The notes: a model not told the origin generated them from the letters alone. DNA of 64,000 nt from Perognathus longimembris pacificus (GCF_023159225.1 NC_063181.1:20238073-20302072); one strand, 5' to 3'. Numbered from the stretch's first letter, positions 1 to 12,168 are shown. Numbers and translations: made by a program.

Positions 1-1445
1 ATTAATATACATCAATAAAAGAACAAACTGAAAAGGATTTTGAACCTTATTGAACTAAACTGCCAACATCATTTTATTAAATTTAAATTTAAGAACATTA
101 GAAAGTATAAAAGAATACCCACAAAGGGTTTGTGTAAGAGGTCACACAAAGAACATTTCTGTGAAATGAAGAAGCACTCTTAAATGGAAAATAAATTGGT
201 GATAACTCTTTCAATGGAAAAGAATTGAAAGCAATATCAATTCCAATTGTGGAAAGAAAGGGGAACGTAGGAACATAGACATCTGGGTGAAACAAAAAAA
301 AGAAGAGAGAAAAATCAAACAAATCAGAGTGAAAGCATTGATAAATTGTCTCACAAATAGAGCCAAGCATCATCACTCCGTGGAATTTAACTGATAAAAA
401 CACCTATCTTTGACAATCAAGTCAATAAGGACTTTGCATTTCAGTCATGAACTTTGAGAACTTGCAGACAAATAAGTTGCATGAAACAAAAACACTGACA
501 AAATACCTTAAACCTGCAGTCACAAATGTAAATGGAAACACTTCTGATTCTATGTGTGATGTAGAAAATTGACATAAACCTTACTTGGAAACTTAAAAGA
601 ATAGCACCATGTCATAAAACTGACAAACCACAATTTTCTCTTTTGGAGATCTGAGAAGGTAAGGACAATTAGGCTAAAAGTTAAGAAAAAATAAATGTCT
701 GTAAAGAATAATGGAATGCAAGCACTTGATTGTGTTGGTCACATGTTATTAGATACTAGTTAGAATTCACCTAAAGTGCTTCATAAAATGAGAAATAGAA
801 ATTGTGCATTAGCAAAAGGTTAAGCAGTCCTCAGGGACCAGAAATAAAGTGCAATATGTACCCTTTGCAAGCTCTTTTGCATGTCCTCACTGGAAGAACA
901 TACACAAAAGACTTCCAGCAGTTCTGAAGGGAGAGCCAGGAAACTCCATCCAGAGCTTTCAAAGGATTTTTTGTTTTTAAGATAAGGAGGAAGATGATTC
1001 ATTGTTATTATGAAGAGTAAGGGAAACTAAAGAGGAAAGGAAAAATCTTTAGTGTTGTTCAAGGATTAAATCACATTTGTTGGATTGGAAAGTACTTTTG
1101 CCAGAAATCAATCAAGCCATAAATAATGAGGTCACTTTTTTATCATAATCAACTTTTATTGTAGCCATCCGCATTTACCATAATCCACCCCTAGACCTAT
1201 ATAGTTCACCTACTAAGCCGTGCTTCACTGAGCCAACGCGGCTTCCTGGCTTCCTTCTCAAGTTCACTCAGACCCCAGGAGGCCTCCATGTCCAGACTCT
1301 TATTAAGTAAGATAAATCATTCATAAACAAAAGTTGTAAATGGATACATTCAAAGGTAAAAGCACAGGAGTATTCTTGGGCCAGACAGGGAGGGGATGTT
1401 GAGGGGGCCGGGAGCAGGCAGCTCTACAGTCAATTAAGGAGACAG
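1..1445. other. AT-rich sequence, no gene seen
   Basis: No coding sequence or recognised repeat. The part near 1190-1310 is richer in GC than its surroundings and has a CTATATAG box (1197-1204); it could be an old LTR remnant, but I cannot place it in a family. Open frames here are short and look random. Confidence 0.5.
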
Positions 1446-1459
1446 AATTTCTGTTTCTG
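1446..1459. repeat. Target-site duplication, left copy (L1 at 1460-2254)
   Basis: The 14-bp sequence AATTTCTGTTTCTG occurs here and again at 2255-2268, exactly at the two ends of the L1 insertion. This length fits target-primed reverse transcription by L1. Confidence 0.85.
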
Positions 1460-2254
1460 AGGGGCATCTGGGTTGGTTCCTTAATTTTAACTATGACAAA
1501 TTTTTCTGCGATGAACATTGTTGTGCTGGTGGCTTTAGTGTGTTCTTGACTGTGGTCTTTTGGGGAGATGGATCAGGAAAATGTGGTACATATACACAGT
1601 GGAATTTGATGCCTCTATCAGAATGACATTGCCCCACTAGTAAGGAAATGGAAGAACTTGGGAAAAAAAATCATACCAAGTGAAGTGAGCCAGACACAAA
1701 GAAACATGGATTCTACGGTTTCACTCATAGGGAATAATTAGCAAGGTTTTAGGCTTGTCACAGCAGAGGATCACAAGAGCCTAATAGCTGCTATGCCCCT
1801 ATGAACGCACAAAACGATGCTAAGTGAAATGAACTCCAGGTTATGGAAACTAGTGTTACATCACTGTTGTAATTACTTTCAACATGCCATGTGAAACCCT
1901 AGCTTCTTTTGTTGATGATCCTCTTGTATCCCTTCCTGTGGTTGTACCTGCACTGTTACTGTATCTCATCTGAATACACTGGATACTGTATATACTGTTA
2001 TTAGAACTAGGGAAGTGAAAGGGAATATCAAAATGGAGAGACAAAGGATAAAACGACAAACGACTCCAAAAGCAATACTTGCAAAACCATTTGGTGTAAA
2101 CCAACTGAACAACTCATGCGGGGAGAAGGAAAGGGGGAGAAGGGAGGGGGGAATGAGGGAGGAGGTAACAAACAGTACAAGAAATGTACCCAAGGCCTAA
2201 TGTATGAAACTGTAACCCCTCTGTACATCACTTTTACAATAAAAAATTTAAAAA
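1460..2254 (+). mobile_element. L1 3' end with inverted 5' segment
   Basis: This is a 5'-truncated L1. From about 1565 it reads forward through the end of ORF2 (GTGGTACATATACACAGTGG, then the conserved stretch around AAGTGAAGTGAGCCAGAC) and a 3' UTR with a purine-rich tract (2118-2165) and a final AATAAAAAATTT tail. Bases about 1460-1560 are L1 ORF2 on the opposite strand; read in reverse they give an L1 ORF2-like peptide and end just where the forward part begins. This is the arrangement made by twin priming. A 14-bp target duplication flanks the whole element. It cannot move on its own. Confidence 0.85.
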
Positions 2255-2268
2255 AATTTCTGTTTCTG

Positions 2269-3064
2269 TGATTTCATCAAAAAATAAAGCACATGTGGGA
2301 ACCAGATCTGCTAGGCTGCCATGCTGTACACTCCCATGAAGTCACGTTTTTAAATGTTGAAACAGTAAGAAAAAATAAAGAAAAGAATCAAAAAGGGAGG
2401 GAAGAACGAAGGGGGGGATAAAGGAAAGAAGGAAGAAAGGAGAAGGGAGACAAGAGGAAGCGGGGAAGAGAATTGTTAATTAAGAATTCCATATGTATGT
2501 ATGCATACAAATTACATTAAAACATTCAAAGATAAATTTAAAAAGATTATTTGGGAAATATGTACACATATCAGTGACTCAGTAGACCCCCAAATGCCTG
2601 AAATGTTACAATATTACAATTTATCTGGTAATGGATATATAGCCCAGGTAGGATAAGAGATTTAAGGAATTTCATAAATAAATAAACTTGCAGAAATTAA
2701 ATGAATAAAAACATACATTTTAAAGATATATTACTATAAAGGATAAATCGTAAAGAAAATATGTGCAGCATACTTTTTTATATACTATATATAATATAAA
2801 TTATTGATAGAAATAAAAATAAAATGTATGCCAAGAATATCATAAGGATAGAGAAAAGAATTTGGAAAGCATTATTGGGAATACTCTACACCACATGAAA
2901 AGTAGCAAAAATATCACAAAGGAAGATTATGATAAGCTAATGAAAAAAGTTAGAAATTAAAGTTTCACATTTAATATACTGTTTCAGTAATCAAGGAAAT
3001 GAGGTGTGACTATAAAATAGAAATATAAGAAAGGATAGTGTTGCTGAAATATATCCACAAATAA
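2269..3064. other. AT-rich sequence with a polypurine tract
   Basis: About 2375-2475 is almost all A and G on the plus strand (a GGGAGG/GAAGGAAGAAAGG type tract). The rest is AT-rich with no gene or recognised repeat. Confidence 0.6.
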
Positions 3065-3070
3065 GCAATC

Positions 3071-3275
3071 TTTTTTTATTTTTCGCCTGACTTGTGGGTT
3101 GTACTCGGGGCCTGAGCACTGTCCCTGGCTTCTTTTTGCTCAAGCCTAGCACTCTACCACTTGAGCCATAGCACCACTTGCTGCTTTTTTCTGTTTATGT
3201 GGTACTGAGGGATCAAGCCCAGGGCTTCATGGATGCTAGGCAAGCACACTACTACTAAGCCACATTACCAGCCCT
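3071..3275 (-). mobile_element. IDL-Geo SINE, old copy
   Basis: A minus-strand dimeric SINE: T-rich tail on the left, then the Geo monomer (complement of CTCAAGTGGTAGAGTGCTAG), then the ID-like monomer ending near 3275. It is diverged from the consensus of the other copies. A short possible target duplication GCAATC lies at 3065-3070 and 3276-3281. Confidence 0.8.
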
Positions 3276-3281
3276 GCAATC

Positions 3282-4124
3282 AGGTCTTGTTTTCTTATTT
3301 ATATTTTGAAATAATTATTTGGATATTCTTAGCATTATCATCTTGTTTTGTCATGGTAGATGTATCAAAGTGATGTATATTATTTTGTCATACTACTATT
3401 AATCAAATTCACCAGCATTTCCAGCTACCTTTGTCTCTCTATTTTATAAATTTATTTAATTTAATTCTAGAGTCATTTTTTAAGTCCATGGCACAATTGT
3501 GCAAAAGATTCAGAGATTTCCTATTTACCCTTGGCCCATACATTCCTAATTGAAAGTATATCCACTAGAGAGCTACAGTCATCACAATTGATAAACCTGC
3601 ATTGACATCTCATTATGCCCTATCCTCTTTTATTTAATGATTCAGGATCTAAGCCAAGATGCCATGTTATATTTAGTTATTTTCCTGCAGTCTGCTTCCA
3701 TCTGTGGCACGTTCTTGGACTTTCTTAATTTACATGAACTTCATAATTCTGAGAATGCCCAGGGAGTTGGTGTTTAACTGAAATTTTCTCTTAGTTAACC
3801 TGGAGTAATGGAATCTAGAAGAGTAAAATCATAATGTAAAGTTTCCTTCCTTCTGTCCTATATATAAGGTACATGAAAACAGTATGTTTTTATGTCACTG
3901 AGCTTGATATGTTTGTAAGGTTTATATTACTTTCAGAATTTAATAATTCTTAGAGAATTACTGATGTGCACACAAAATGGGTAGTTTTGTAGTTGAGGAA
4001 ATTGTTCTGTAAATGCCACATGTGTCAAGTTGTATGATAATGTACAGAACATGTACAAATTTCTAAAAGTTGCTAATGTATTTTACTAATTTTCCTCATA
4101 TTTGTTGTTCCTTGGAAAAACAAA
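3282..4124. other. AT-rich sequence, no gene seen
   Basis: No coding sequence or repeat family recognised. Stop codons are frequent in all frames. Confidence 0.5.
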
Positions 4125-4500
4125 TAGCAAAAACTACAGTAGCCTAAAACAACAAAAGTTATGTCTCAAGTTGAGAAGACCTTGTCAGTATTGTGTCTTT
4201 CTGGAGGGCTTGAGGCTTGTCCTGTGTCACTCTTTTTCTTGGAGTTGTGATTCTTGATGTCCTTTTCATGAACCCCACCTCTGCCTTTGTGTTCACATGA
4301 CCTCTTCCTTGTGATTATCTGCAAATTCCCTTTTTATAATGATTTCTGTCAATCATCAGACTTAGAGCTTACTGTAAATACAGGATGACTTGATTTCAAG
4401 GTCTCTTTGTCTACAAAACTACCTTTTCAATGAAGTAACATTATGCTGGTATGGGATGGACATGAATCTTGGGCCAGCCAATTCAATTAACTGTATTTGT
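4125..4500 (-). mobile_element. Old MLT1-like LTR (MaLR), minus strand
   Basis: The order of words fits an antisense MLT1 LTR: CCTAAAACAACAAAAGTTAT, then TTTCTGGAGG, then TTCACATGACCTCTTCC, then TCAAGGTCTCTTTGTC. In the sense direction this is the 3' half of the LTR with the AATAAA...GTTTAAG region. It is heavily diverged, as expected for an insertion that predates rodents. A repeat search could change the subfamily. Confidence 0.5.
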
Positions 4501-5612
4501 CCTAACAATTAGTTTAAGGAAAGTATTGAAAATCAGTATGTCTGAAAATAATTTTGGATTTCCCTATTGTTTTCAGTTTTGTCTTTGGTATTTACAAGAA
4601 CATATTTATTGAAAGGTGTTTATTCTTGATATTACCTTAAGAGAAGACTGACACTTTTTTTTTCTGTTACACCCATTTCTTATCCCTGAGAGTCAGCTTT
4701 GTTCTGGCATCTAGCTTACCTAAAATTATTACTGCCAGATTTACTTCTTTGTGTTTCATAGTATATATTGCATTGTCTTTGTATCTGTAACATAACTACT
4801 TGTTTACAGTTAAATTCTGTTTTTGTAGAGAAGTAATTATTTTCATTAAGGAACATGCATGTGAATATGGCACTTTGATTCATAAAATGGTAAATTGTTT
4901 AACTATTGTTATACTGTTGATAAGCTATAATAACCTGCTCCTTAGTCATAAAAAAATAGAAAATATTGATGCTGTAAGTAACACAGATAAATCTCAAATT
5001 TTGATAAGTAAAAGATGGCGGGTATCAAAGGATATATACTGAGTGATTCTTATTTGTGTGACATTCTATGAAGAACATTAATACTCAGAAAGAGAGCAGT
5101 TGGCAGGTTCCAGGCATTAACCTGTGTGTTACACAACCAATTATCAGGTAGAGGAAATTTATTGTTCGAAAAATGTACCCCATATTAAGATTCTGATGAT
5201 AGATATTTTCTCTGGTTATATTTAACATATACTATAAAATGATATTATTTTTTAACAAAAAGTTAGAGAGCTAGATTAGAGAAAATTACCAGAGTTCTAC
5301 TCGATCACTTTTCTAGATCTCTCATGTAGAAAGAAAAAATTACTAATTCCAGATCATCAGGGAGAATTGTTCATAATGCTCTGGGTATTACTTATGGTCA
5401 CTTTATCATTTGTTTACATTAGTTAAGAAGTTTCAATATTCTAATCATCAATCAGGAAAGCTTAAATATATATTGAAATAATGTAATCAAATTATACCAT
5501 AGAATCAATAATTTTACCAGGTGGGACGTATCTCATTCTCCATTTTGTATCAAATAGGTAATTAATCATATATACATATACATATATATATCTTAGGCAT
5601 TGTTCTTCCTAT
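4501..5612. other. AT-rich sequence, no gene seen
   Basis: Contains an 80-codon open frame at 4800-5042 with no recognisable features and a short TA/CA-rich run at 5561-5592. Nothing else is supported. Confidence 0.5.
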
Positions 5613-5623
5613 CTCTGCATAGT

Positions 5624-5828
5624 ATTTTTTTTTTTTTTGGCCAGTCCTGGGCCTTGAACTCAGGGCCTGAGCACTGTCCCTGGCTTCTTCCCGCTCAAGG
5701 CTAGCACTCTGCCACTTGAGCCACAGCGCCGCTTCTGGCCGTTTTCTGTATATGTGGTGCTGGGGAATCGAACCTAGGGCCTCGTGTATCCGAGGCAGGC
5801 ACTCTTGCCACTAGGCTATATCCCCAGC
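5624..5828 (-). mobile_element. IDL-Geo SINE, young copy
   Basis: A full minus-strand dimer with a T tail (5625-5638), most CpGs still present (GCGCCGC, ATCGAACC, GTATCCGAGG) and an 11-bp target duplication CTCTGCATAGT at 5613-5623 and 5829-5839. Kept CpGs and the clean duplication suggest a recent insertion. Confidence 0.92.
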
Positions 5829-5839
5829 CTCTGCATAGT

Positions 5840-6429
5840 TTTTATGGTTATACCTACAATTCTTCCCACTATATCAATCTACCATACTCAATTTCATTAC
5901 TAAAGCCTTAGTTTCTAGAAGCATTTTTCCTGTTTTATAGATTTAATATATTTACACATTCATTCTGTAAGTATGAACTCAAGTTCCACCATAAGTCATC
6001 ACATATAACTTTTGTTAGGTCTGTCTGGGAAAAATTGCCCCTTCCCTTGTTCTTCTTTGTACGTAGGGCCCCATCCCTAGACGTCCCACCCAGCACCTGT
6101 GTAACCCAGGCCATGGTGCACCCCTGGGCAGTGGCAGGAACCCTAGGCTCCGAAGTCATTTTTGTGGCCACAAATCTTCCCCACTCTCTCCCTATTTAGT
6201 TAATCACCATCATTAGTTCGGCCTATTACTCCTTTCTTTCCCAATTTTCCCTTCCTTTTCTTCCTCCCTACGTCCCTTGCACCCTCTGTACCCTCCACCT
6301 TGTGCAGGCTAGAAGTATGCTTTTCCTCCAATAGATACTTTTCTGCCTGAACCATTTGGTGAAGCTTACACCTGGCATACACTTTGCAAATTATAACTGC
6401 CATGTTGTTCTCCCTATCTTGAGATGGAG
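5840..6429. other. Mixed sequence with GC-richer patch and pyrimidine tract
   Basis: 6060-6180 is GC-richer than its surroundings, and 6222-6275 is a C/T tract. The pyrimidine tract could be the purine-rich 3' UTR of the minus-strand L1 that follows, but I cannot align it. No gene is supported. Confidence 0.4.
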
Positions 6430-7145
6430 GTGAAATTAAAAAAATAATTCTAAAATTTCTGAATTAAGAGGTGCTTGGGTCTTACGATTTGATGCTTTGC
6501 TCCTATGGCTGTCCTCTTTTATTTTTTCCTATATTTTTGTATCTTGCGTCCTATTTACTTCATTCTATCTCTTTGCATTTTAAATCTACCAGCCACATAT
6601 CAGGGAGACCATATGCCTTTGTCTCTCTGGTCTTGGCTTATCTTGTCCAACATGATTTGTTCTAGCTCCATTCACTTTCTAGTGAATGCCATTATTTTAT
6701 CCTTTCTAATGACAGTGTAGAATTCCACTGCATATAGGTATCACATTTTTTAATTGATTCATCTGTAGTTGAGCATCTGGATTGTTTCCATATGTTGGCT
6801 ATTGTGAATAGTGCAGCAATGAACATGGAGGTGCAGGTGTCCTTGTCATATACTAGTTCCTATTGCTTGATGCTTAGCAATGGTATGGCTGGATCATATG
6901 GTATGTCTATGCTAAGATTTTGATGAACCTTCAGACTGCCTCCAGAGTGGTTGTACTAGTTTACAATCCCACCAGCAGTGCAATAGGGTTCCTCTTTCTC
7001 TGCATCCCTGCCAGCATTTGTTGTTCTCTAAATTCAGAGTATAGGCCATTCTTTCTGGGGTAAGGTGGGATCTCAGGGTTGCTTTTATTTGCATTTCCTT
7101 GACAGCCAGGGATGGTGAGCATTTCCTCATGTGTTTCTTTGCCAT
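6430..7145 (-). mobile_element. Old L1, end of ORF2 and start of 3' UTR, minus strand
   Basis: Reading the minus strand gives degraded L1 ORF2 C-terminal sequence. Markers on the plus strand are ATTGTGAATAGTGCAGCAAT (6801-6820), ACTAGTTTACAATCCCACCA (6956-6975) and TTTGCATTTCCTTGA (7088-7102), the usual antisense L1 words. Stops and frameshifts make it a fossil. Confidence 0.8.
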
Positions 7146-7335
7146 TTTTTTCTATTAATTATCAAAGTGATGTACAGAGAGGTTACAGTTTCATATGTTA
7201 GGCCTTGGGTACATTTCTTATACTGTTTGTTACCTCCTCCCTCATTCCCCCCTCCCCCCTCCCCCTTTCCTTCTCCCCCCATGAGTTGTTCACTTAGTTT
7301 ACACCAAATTGTTTCAAGGTCTTCATCTGAAAATG
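7146..7335 (-). mobile_element. L1 3' UTR fragment, minus strand
   Basis: The complement of the L1 3' terminus: GTACAGAGAGGTTACAGTTT, then a C-rich tract (7241-7280), then ATGAGTTGTTCACTTAGTTTAC. It matches the end of the L1 at 2080-2250 and abuts the older ORF2 fragment, so it is a separate, later insertion or a rearranged piece. Confidence 0.8.
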
Positions 7336-7745
7336 TCCTATTATTTTTAGATGACTCTATATTCCCTACCTCGTATATGGGATATACATGAGCACACATC
7401 CGAGGGAAGTTGGGAGGAGGGCACAGAATGAGTGGAAAGTGTGTGAGAATAATAATATAACAGAGGGACCATCAGCTACATTGGACACTGATGAAGGGAG
7501 CTAAGCAACTCATGGGAAGGGATGGGAAGGAAGGAGTGAATGAAAGAGGGAACAGATGTTACTAAGCAAAAGGAAAGTAATGTACATATCACCCAAAATG
7601 GAGGAAATGATTTTCTTGTAAAAGTTCATAGACTTCATAATCTATGTAGAGTAGAATGATAATTTTCATCATTGTGAAGGTTAAAATGTGTACTGTGAAA
7701 TATATGTAGTAACTTAAACCCAATAAAATAAATAAATAATTAAAA
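7336..7745 (+). mobile_element. Probable older L1 3' end, plus strand
   Basis: Contains AGCAACTCATGGGAAGGGATG, similar to the ACAACTCATG-plus-purine block of the L1 3' UTRs here, and ends with AATAAAATAAATAAATAATT. Divergence is high, so the assignment is tentative. Confidence 0.4.
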
Positions 7746-8344
7746 ATGAAAAAAATCTGAATTATTCATCTTCCTATTCATATTCTAAAGCTCTTAAGAG
7801 TCCAATTCCTTTTTGCCTCATTCCCTCTCTCTCCCTCCCTCCCACTCTCTCCTTCTCTCTCTTCCTTCCTTTCTTCCTTTCTTTTTCTTTCTACACTCTG
7901 TTAGGTCCAGTTCTTTGTCTTGTTGATTTCAAATAATACAACCACCAACAAAGACAGAGATGCTACTGTCAAATATTTATTGAAGAAAAAAAAAATTTAA
8001 AGACAAGTAAAGCTCTCCCCGGATGGAAGTAGATAGTTACTGTATAATTTGGCCATCAATTCATGTGTTATGTCTAAGAAGAAGCTAAAGTAACTTTTGA
8101 GACTATTCGACAGCCTAGAGTTTATATCAGCCCCCAGACCCAATCAGAGGCCCTAGGCAGTGTCCACAGGCTCTTCACTTGTTGCTTAGTGATTGTGATT
8201 GTTGCCTACTCTAGTGTAAATATCTGGGAAACTAATCAGTCCTTTGTTTTTTTTCCCAAGTCATCCCCAGGTGATAGGCTAGAGTGGTAACTAAGGACCT
8301 GGATGTATGACTGCTCCCAGCAATGCAGACACTGTATGCCTGGA
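7746..8344. other. Low-complexity and unassigned sequence
   Basis: 7822-7893 is a nearly pure C/T tract (CTCTCTCCCTCCCTCCC, then CTTCCTTTC units). The rest is unassigned and has no gene. Confidence 0.6.
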
Positions 8345-8745
8345 GACCCTTCACTTCCAGGCTCTTTTTTCCCTCAGTTCTGATCTTGAATTCTGGGCCT
8401 TTGGTTTGCTAGGCAATGCTACACCACTTATGCCCCTAGGCCATTTGCTACTTTAGTTCTTCTTCAGATAGGGTCTTTTTGCCTTTTTTTCTAGAATTGC
8501 CTTGGATAACAAATTTCCTCTATCATTTATTCACCAGATTGCACATTCACTCACTCACACACACACATGCGCACACACACACATACACACACACACACAC
8601 ACCCTATGCCATGCTTGGTGGTTGAGAAACAATCTTGCCAATTTTTTGCACAAGAAAGCCTCAAAAATGAAGCAAGATTCTCCTAGTTTCTGCAAATGGT
8701 TGGGATTACGGACATGACCCAACATACCTGGTTTAGTAACTATAT
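8345..8745 (-). mobile_element. Degenerate B4-like SINE (ID plus B1 type), minus strand
   Basis: TTTGCTAGGCAATGCTACACCACTT resembles an antisense ID half; GTTGGGATTACGGACATGA resembles an antisense B1 half. A CA microsatellite (8550-8602) has expanded between them. The copy is very old. Confidence 0.4.
8550..8602. repeat. (CA)n microsatellite
   Basis: Interrupted CA repeat with GCGCA and TACA interruptions. Confidence 0.9.
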
Positions 8746-8852
8746 CCTCTCCCTCAACTTCTTCCTCTCTTTCCCTGTAGCTCTGGTTTATTTTCATCAC
8801 GAGTTGGAAATAGATGTAAGATATGAAAAAGTACTTGCACTAAATATTTGGA

Positions 8853-9050
8853 GATGGGCCAAGTGCCAGTGTTTCACACCTATAACCACAGCTATTCAGG
8901 ATCCTCAGATCACATTTCAAAGCCAGCCTGGACAGGAAAGTTTCTGAGACTCTCCCTTCCAATCCATCAGCAAAAAGCTTCATGTTTAGCTGTCAGCTGA
9001 GTGCTAGCCTTGAGCAAAAAGAAAAATAAAAGTTCAAGGATAACATTCAG
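8853..9050 (+). mobile_element. Composite SINE: 7SL/B1-like left half plus Geo-like right half
   Basis: The left half has degraded Alu/B1 words (CACACCTATAACCACAGCTA, then AAAGCCAGCCTGGACAGG). The right half has AGTGCTAGCCTTGAGC, the core of the Geo monomer seen in the IDL-Geo SINEs. It ends in an A-rich tail near 9030. Confidence 0.6.
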
Positions 9051-10508
9051 GCACTGGTTTTAATTACCTTGACTAGAAGAAACATATATATTTGCATACC
9101 TTTGCACACACACAAACACACATACACACTCATGCACACAGTTTTCAGATTTGGAGATAAGCATTGTGACACCTATTGCCTTGGTTAGTTTCTTATATAT
9201 GGCATTATTAACTATTGCCTACATCACTTATCAACAGGCAGAAAATGAACTCAATGTCCAGGACTTGTTTGGTTCCCTACTGCCCACCCTTTACCCTGAG
9301 GAACGGATGTGTAGTAAACTTCCTGCCTTTCATTAAAGATAACTTCGTGCTTTCACAATAACAGTGCCTCTAAATGTAACTTTAAACTGTACATCTCATG
9401 TATATTAATAGTAGCTCTTCCTTTTCTTTTCCTTCCATGACATTCTTATCTTCATATTTTAATATTCATTAATCTTAAAATAGCAATCCCCCCCTTTGGT
9501 CTCCAATCAATGACTATCCAATTAATTTTCATTTATATTATATTTCATTTCTTGATTTTTTACTGGATATTTCCCCCCCTTGCTTTATCCTTCCCTAAGC
9601 TTCCTGCTCTTTCAGACTTTGCCTTTCCTTTTACACTGGGCTTCTCTTTGAGATGCTAATCCCTCTATGATTGTCTCCCTTCTTTTTCAGGTTTGAACTC
9701 TGACTTCACCATTTGCCAATCAGCCACAGACAGAGTGCTTGCTCTGAACCAGGTTTAGCCTTTATTGCTTATTTCACATATAGAAGAATGATCTTGCTGA
9801 TTTTCATTATGTCTTAATTTTTTGTACATGTTCTCCTACATTTTAGTCTTCTCATTTCTCTTTTCTCCCCAATTTGAAGTATCTTTTCCTTTTGTTTTTG
9901 GTTTTCCAAACATTCTTCTCAGTCATGCTAAATTATGCCTTTATTTTCTTCTGTGTCCAGATGCTGACAGTTCACAATAAAGCTTTAAAGGAAGTTTCCT
10001 TCTTATTTCTGTTTGTATCGCTCGTCACTTGTCATCTTCGGTTGTAATCAGTTAGACAGTTGGGAGGAAGGAACTGGCTACTTTATGCAGAAATACTAGA
10101 GACATTCTATAAAGTAGAAATAAATTCAGTTGGGTTTGTTTAATATCATGGACAGGAGAGGGAAATGAAACAGTTTTATAAAATAAAAAAGATGGAAATT
10201 AAAGAAATATAAAATACATAGGCTCCAAAATGGTAGGCAACTTTAATTATTGACATGAAATGTCAATAATAACAACAATGATGAGGAAAGTTATTTAAAG
10301 TATGAAGTAATGGCAATTCATGATTTGCAAGGATAATTTCACATAAGTATTTATGAATGATTAAAGGGATACATTTCTATATGAAACATATTCTGCTTCT
10401 TTATACTTAGAGTTACTTTATGAAATATAATCCAAGAGAATAGCAGGAATGAGCAAGACACATTGAAATTTTCATCTGGATAATTCATTAGTACTCCAAT
10501 TTTCCATC
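9051..10508. other. AT- and pyrimidine-rich sequence, no gene seen
   Basis: Contains a CA-rich run (9102-9140), a pyrimidine-rich stretch (about 9480-9960) and a small perfect hairpin (11-bp arms 10246-10256 and 10260-10270). No gene is supported. Confidence 0.5.
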
Positions 10509-10867
10509 TGCTAACCTCTGAAAGATTCACCTGCGCCCTGCTGCCTCAGGCCCATACAAACACCAGGCGGAACCCCAGCATGGGAACCTGCCTTGATATA
10601 ACAGGATATTTCACCTAGGCCCAGCTGTAAATAACCCCTTGTGGGCCATATGGAGAAGCCCCACCTTGCTACACCTAGTAATGCTTTCAATAATCTCTGC
10701 CTCCTTGTTTAGACCCCATATAAGCCTGGTCCCAAATTCACTCCGTCGCACAACCACCAAACCTGCGGGAAGGTGTGTACCCCCTCGCTATCTATAAACA
10801 GTCCTCCCCTGTTGATAATAAAATCCAGCCTATTCCTTTTCTGTTCTCCTCCATTTTCCTAACTACA
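10509..10867 (+). mobile_element. Solo LTR-like element, plus strand
   Basis: A GC-richer block in AT-rich surroundings with promoter and polyadenylation layout: CCATATAAGCCTGG (TATA box, 10717-10730), then AATAAAA (10818-10824), then a pyrimidine-rich end and a possible terminal CTACA. Possible starts are TG at 10509 or 10519. No clear target duplication was found, so the ends are approximate and the retroviral class is open. Confidence 0.6.
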
Positions 10868-11943
10868 CCCTAATTATTTTCTGCATACATATCAGTATTT
10901 ATTTTTATAGCCGAGTTTTCTTATATATGAAAGCACCAAATGGCTGAATTTTTTTTTTAATTTGCACAGTAAAACCTCCAATACAATATTTACTAATGAC
11001 ATTTTTATTAACTTTTGGGTTCTATTTATTAGGTTATTCAGAAAAGTAATTTATCCTCTCCCAATAGGTCCCATTTTGTATTTTAAAATGTTACACTCAC
11101 CCATGACAACCTTTTTATAAAATGCATCACTGTCCTTCATGTTCAAAGATGTTATTACAAAAGTTAATGTTATTTTTGCATTTAAGACTGATACAGCTAC
11201 ACCATTATCTTAGGAAGAATTTTTAAGGAAAGTATATAAATGTGCTAATCTGTATGTAGTTGCTTTTTGTGTTACCCATTGACATAAACACTGCTAACTT
11301 TAATAACTTTAATATAACTAAAATAATAACATCAACAGTGTGATTACCTTAGAATTTTATTACCAAATAGCTTAATTATAATTGGAGTACTGTATGTCAT
11401 GGGAAGGCTGCCACTACTGAGAAAGAAAAATAAAAATAGAAACATAGTTTAAGTAATAAACAAAAAAAACAAGGTTTTACATAAAATATCACAATTCCAT
11501 TCAGAGCTTTCATCTTCTGATACATATTAGTCCACAACCCAAGCTTTTCAAAGCTATTCTGCATCCATCCATGCTTTCTTTTTAAAGCCCTGCGCCACAC
11601 TCTTCAATTGCACCTTCAGGTTTTGTTGATGTTCAGTGAAGGGGAAGCTTAGGAATTTCTCAGTTCCTCACAACAGGACTTCAGAAATCCCATCCCCAAA
11701 ATTAGAAGCCAGACACACTTCTTGACCATAGACAATGAAGTAAACAGAAGGCTTTGGGCTCTTATTAGATATTTAGATATTTTATATTTTGGCAAATAAT
11801 GTCCATTCCTGTTGATTATTCATCTTGTGTTGCTGTAGTTAAAGATAGAATATTTTCAATAATATATTTCAGTAACTAGTATGAATTTCTAGCCTAATAT
11901 TCATTGTCTAATCACACCATGACAAAATGTTATTTGTTTTTTT
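10868..11943. other. AT-rich sequence, no gene seen
   Basis: No gene or recognised repeat. A minus-strand open frame (11397-11600) has no identifiable features. Confidence 0.5.
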
Positions 11944-11961
11944 AAAAAATTCCATAATGAG

Positions 11962-12168
11962 GGCTGGGGATATGGCCTAGTGGCAAGAGCGCTTGCCTCA
12001 TATACATGAGGCCCTGGGTTCGAGTCCCAGCACCACATATACAGAAAATGGCCAGTAGTGGCACTGTGGCTTAAGCGGCAGAGTGCTAGCCTTGAGCAAA
12101 AAGAAGCCAGGGACAGTGCTCAGGCCCTGAGTCCAAGCCCCAGGACTGGCCAAAAAAAAAAAAAAAAA
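11962..12168 (+). mobile_element. IDL-Geo SINE, plus strand
   Basis: A full dimer: ID-like left half with box A (TGGCCTAGTGG) and box B (GGTTCGAGTCC), then the Geo half, then a pure A tail. The 18-bp target duplication AAAAAATTCCATAATGAG lies at 11944-11961 and 12169-12186 and begins at a TT/AAAA-type L1 endonuclease site. Confidence 0.93.

Noticed and set aside
7127..7399. Open frames on both strands over 7127-7399
   Set aside because: They are the L1 3' UTR purine/pyrimidine tract, which has few stops because of composition. The same applies to 2015-2231 and 44371-44694.
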